64,000 bases of DNA, taken from Dasypus novemcinctus (Eukaryota > Chordata > Mammalia > Cingulata > Dasypodidae). The notes under the pieces were generated by a model that was not told the DNA's origin, searched no databases, and was given only the letters and a program-made list of their open reading frames with translations. Numbering within the stretch: position 1 is the stretch's first letter; every line of letters starts with the position of its first letter. The DNA lies in the NCBI RefSeq assembly GCF_030445035.2, contig NC_080702.1, positions 13,834,029-13,898,028 on the forward strand, given 5' to 3'. Below, one piece after another: positions 58,690 through 64,000 of the stretch. Made by a program: the position numbers and the translations under genes.

Positions 58690-59157
58690 GGTAGCAGTAT
58701 GATATAACTGGTGACTTCCAAAAAGAAATATTGGATTATGCTTGTAATCGGATCTGTATCTGGGCATGATTGAGTTATTGACTTTAGGACATTGCATCCC
58801 CACCCCTGGGTGGGTGAGGACTCACAGATAAAAGGCACAATGAAGAACAGATTTGGGGATTTCTGATGTTAGAGTTTGATGCTGAAGATGCAGGAAGTCA
58901 GCACACAGAGGAAGAGAAGCCAGCCCCAGGAAGGAAGGATCCTTGAAGCCAGAGTAAAGCAAACCCCAGGAACATAGGAACCCAGAAAGCCTGACCCTCA
59001 CAGACATTGGCAGCCATCTTTCTCCAAATAGACTTTGGTGAGGGAAGTAACTTATGCTTTATTGCCTGCTATCTATAAGTTCCTATCCCAAATAAATACC
59101 CTTTATAAAAACCAACCAGTTTCTGGTATTTGCATCAGTACTCCTTTGGCTAATACA
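58690..59157 (+). repeat. Provirus 3' LTR
   Basis: Begins GGTAGCAGTATGATATA (first base changed) and ends GGCTAATACA just before AAGGC. It carries the same internal order as the 5' LTR. Confidence 0.9.
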
Positions 59158-61080
<1,923 letters not shown>

Positions 61081-61971
61081 TTCTATTCCATACACAGATA
61101 TTCTCTATTATAACAATCTAATTGCAGAGATATCTGATCAAGTTTTAGCTTCATGATGTTTCAAAGATTATGTAAATGAAACATGTTTAAGCAATTTGCT
61201 TTTTATAAGAACTCAGGCAAGAGTTCATGTTTAGGTTAGTTGTCACCTTAATTCACACTATCACAGATTTTTGCTGGATTAGTACTTAATCCCAACATTA
61301 ATTAGAATTTCATTTTACTGAATTCCTAATTCATCCCATCCTTAGGTATCTACTTGTAATACTAGGATTCAAAAAATTAAGCTTACCAATGTCATGATTT
61401 TGGAAGGGTTTTTCCTAAAAGTAGGCTGGTAGTCTATCATTTCTATCATATCATATGTTTTAAAGGCACTTTTCCTCCCTGTAGTAATTGAGAAAAGATT
61501 GTTAGAAAAGCATTAGAGGGACAAAATTTTGGAAATTTCCAAGTATCTCCTTCAGTATGTTTCCACATTCACAATTAGCTAGGAGAGAATATTTAGTTAA
61601 TGAATATTTTAGGGATAATAAAATTAACATTATAGGACATTATGATCAGAAAAGAATTTCAGGCATGGAATATGAGAAAAAAGAAGTTGGGATATTAGGG
61701 AGATAAAGACAGGGAAAAATATTCCAATAATAGAACCAGGAAGAGGATCATATGAAGGTTTAATTGCAATAACAACTGAATATCCTTTTTACAATGCCAA
61801 TGACACTTGATAAAGCTTGAGAAGTATTTGGAATAAGCCCATGTGACTAAAATTTCCCCAATATCCTTAGCTACATGTTAGAAATACAAGTCTTAAGAAG
61901 AAACCTAGACAAATCACATACACCCTATTTAATGAGACCCCTCTTCTGATGCACAGGTTCTTATAGCTCAT
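61081..61971. other. Intron of the zinc-finger gene, no feature seen
   Basis: AT-rich. No clear repeat or open frame. The acceptor for the finger exon lies near 61080-61170 but I could not fix it. Confidence 0.4.
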
Positions 61972-62064
61972 CTGAAATGTGGTATTGAGGAAATCCTATT
62001 CCTTCTCTCAACACTTCTCCTTGTTGCAGCTGGGAAAGCACATCTGCTTTGCAGACTTGATATC
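61972..62064 (-). pseudogene. KRAB B-box exon
   Basis: The minus-strand reading YQVCKADVLSQLQQGE follows the KRAB B consensus. The acceptor (...caaagag) precedes GATATC at 62064, and the split Gly codon joins the A exon in phase. Ending at 61972 the exon has 93 bases, near the family norm. The expected donor reads ATGAGC rather than GTGAGC, so splicing may be lost. The exon limits are inferred. Confidence 0.7.
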
Positions 62065-62685
62065 CTCTTTGTATGGAAAAAAATTTACCTGGATTTTGAA
62101 TTGTGATAGTAACAGAGCATGATCATGATGTACATGGCAAGTTACCAAAGAATAATGTAAGCATTGAAGGTAGCAATACAACAAAACCTAGAACTCAAAT
62201 CATTGAAAATGTCTCAACAGAAATTGTAACTCTTGAACTTTTTCCCATTTCAGTAAGGACTATTTGTTAGTTACCCAAGCACTAGTACAAAAAGAAACTG
62301 CAGTGTCATCAGTATTCTAAATGGGGAGAAATCTATGTTTCCAAAGTGACTGAATATTATGTTAAAAATAATTCAATTAACATAAGTCCCAAAAGGATGA
62401 TCTAAATTCTATATGGAAAATTATATATGCAATGTTTTTACTACTATGTTCTGAAGCATCAGCATAGCTGTTGGAGCAGAATACTTATTTCAGTATAGTC
62501 AATTAACTTATCTAGTCAAAATATATTCATTGAGTTCTCAGAAGAGCACTGAGAGTTGAAATTGAGATTCAAGGAAGGCATTAAGTTGTACTCAAGAAGA
62601 TTAAATTCTATTGGGGTGAACTGGATATATATATAATCACCATCACAGTGTCCTCAGGATAGAGGAATAAAATATGGATTAGAGT
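62065..62685. other. Intron between KRAB B and A, no feature seen
   Basis: No supported feature. Non-coding AT-rich DNA. Confidence 0.4.
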
Positions 62686-62689
62686 AGAC

Positions 62690-63125
62690 TTACTGGTATT
62701 ACACTATAGAATTATTGTGACTCTAGTAGAAAAAAAATTGTATCATTGATGTGGACACCATGGCCATGGGAGTTGTTGAAGGCAAGGAGATGAAAACAGA
62801 GGTGTGATAATGTGGCATTTTCAGTACTTGGAGTTGTCCTGAATGATATTGCAGGGACAGATGCAGGACATTATATATCTTGCTATGACCCGCTAAGTGG
62901 ACTGGGAGAGAGTGTAAACTACAACAGACACTAAGATCCATACTGTAGAACAATGACCCAAAGTGTACTCATCAAATGCAATGAATATACCACACTAATG
63001 AAAGAAGTTGTCAATGTGGGAGGACTGAGGAGTGTAGGGATCGGGGTACATAGGGACCTCTTATATTTTTTAATGTAACATTTTGTGTGATTTATGTATC
63101 TTTAAAAAGATGACAAAAATAAATA
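62690..63125 (+). repeat. L1 3' UTR end
   Basis: A 5'-truncated copy of the same 3' UTR as 35800-36258: gatgtggacaccatggccat, cttggagttgtcctgaatga, accaatgaccc-like block, caaatgcaatgaatataccacactaatga and ttttttaatgtaacatttt, with an A-rich end. It lies in the intron between the two KRAB exons. Confidence 0.85.
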
Positions 63126-63178
63126 AAAATGAACTTAGAAAATAAAAAAATAAGGAAACATTCATTTAGGCAGACTTA

Positions 63179-63496
<318 letters not shown>

Positions 63497-63896
63497 CTAA
63501 AACACCATGGAAATTTGTGTTCACACAGCATTATCCTAACCAATATCCTACATTGTGATGTACAAAATAATAGCACTAAAGAAGCAGAAACTGTATATAT
63601 AAAACTCAAAATGTGTATGGGGTTAGGGTAACAGCATTACCAATGTTCAATTGTCATCTGCTTTTCAGATACACTCTCAGACACAAACACTCTGAATACA
63701 TAACACCCCATTGTAAAAGAAAATCCCATGACATGGGATGTTATATACACCTGAAAATTTCCCAATAAACTTGCAAATATGCCTTCTTTCTGCTGATTAT
63801 AAAGCTTTCATTTAAACATTCAAAACTAAACCAATCTTTCCAAACAATTTTAAGAAAATTTACACACTTATTGTAAGACAAGCAAGATCCACATGT
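63497..63896. other. Upstream intron of the zinc-finger gene, no feature seen
   Basis: No exon or repeat is recognised up to the SINE at 63897. Confidence 0.4.
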
Positions 63897-64000
63897 CATT
63901 TTATTTTTTTTAGTTTTTTATTTTTATTTTTATTTTTTTAAGATTTATTTATTTATTTAATTCCCCCTCCTCCCCCGGGTGTCTGTTCTCTGTGTCTATT
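63897..64000 (-). repeat. DAS SINE tail, cut by the window end
   Basis: On the minus strand: aatagacacagagaacagacacccgg, a G-rich run, aattaaataaataaataaatctta and an A/T-rich tail. It is the 3' end of a DAS copy that continues beyond 64000. Confidence 0.9.

Larger units (their letters stand above)
55789..59157 (+). mobile_element. ERVL-MaLR-like provirus, two LTRs, within the zinc-finger exon
   Basis: The two LTRs (55789-56253 and 58690-59157) enclose 2.4 kb. About 1.6 kb remains once the two DAS SINEs inside are taken out, which is the usual internal length of a MaLR element. The 5-bp flank AAGGC at 55784-55788 and 59158-59162 is an exact target duplication. Removing the provirus and one copy restores the zinc-finger reading 'gaatgaaggctttcccac'. 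The internal part begins tttggtaacaaggg, an ERVL/MaLR-type primer-site region. No coding frame of weight is seen, as is normal for MaLR. Confidence 0.92.

Overview
This window is repeat-rich nuclear DNA from a placental mammal, most likely an armadillo (Xenarthra, Dasypus or a close relative). The main evidence is at least eight copies of the tRNA-derived DAS-type SINE known from Dasypus. They sit among mammal-wide repeats (Tigger1, MIR, MLT1, old L1) and young L1s with long 3' UTRs. Gene density is low and most coding-looking sequence is transposon-derived.

Layout. 1-4255: an old L1 3' end, a MaLR-like LTR and a nearly full Tigger1 DNA transposon bounded by TA. 4256-6004: AT-rich DNA without a gene. 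6005-11842: an L1 with an intact ORF1 and a broken ORF2, cut off at 11842 by an endogenous retrovirus (ERV). 11843-20361: that ERV on the minus strand, with two LTRs, a Lys-type primer binding site, gag, RNase H/integrase and env remnants. Its pro/RT part is missing and its env transmembrane region is repeated. 20397-22515: two apparent exons of an unidentified plus-strand host gene ending at a polyA signal. 25359-36258: a long L1 bounded by a 16-bp target-site duplication (TSD). Nested in its 3' UTR is an antisense L1 end carrying an extra mRNA-like tail, with its own perfect 17-bp TSD. 37817-46150: SINEs, MIR, MLT1 and old L1 pieces. 46345-49003: a processed pseudogene of G2E3 on the minus strand. 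49030-54280: an LTR and L1 fragments. 54460-63496: an inactivated KRAB zinc-finger gene on the minus strand, with A-box exon, B-box exon and a long decayed finger exon. The finger exon is split by a complete MaLR-type provirus (55789-59157, 5-bp TSD AAGGC) and by SINEs. The window ends inside another DAS SINE.

The genes do not form a pathway. The window reads as a record of nested retroposition: ERVs and L1s landing in host genes, a reverse-transcribed host mRNA, and an L1 that carried extra 3' sequence. I saw no sign of a novel defence or enzymatic system. The most informative items are the provirus inside the zinc-finger gene, the L1 with the mRNA-like 3' tail, the ERV with repeated env transmembrane segments and mismatched flanks, and the unidentified host exons at 20397-22515. 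All family names rest on recognition by eye; no database search was run.
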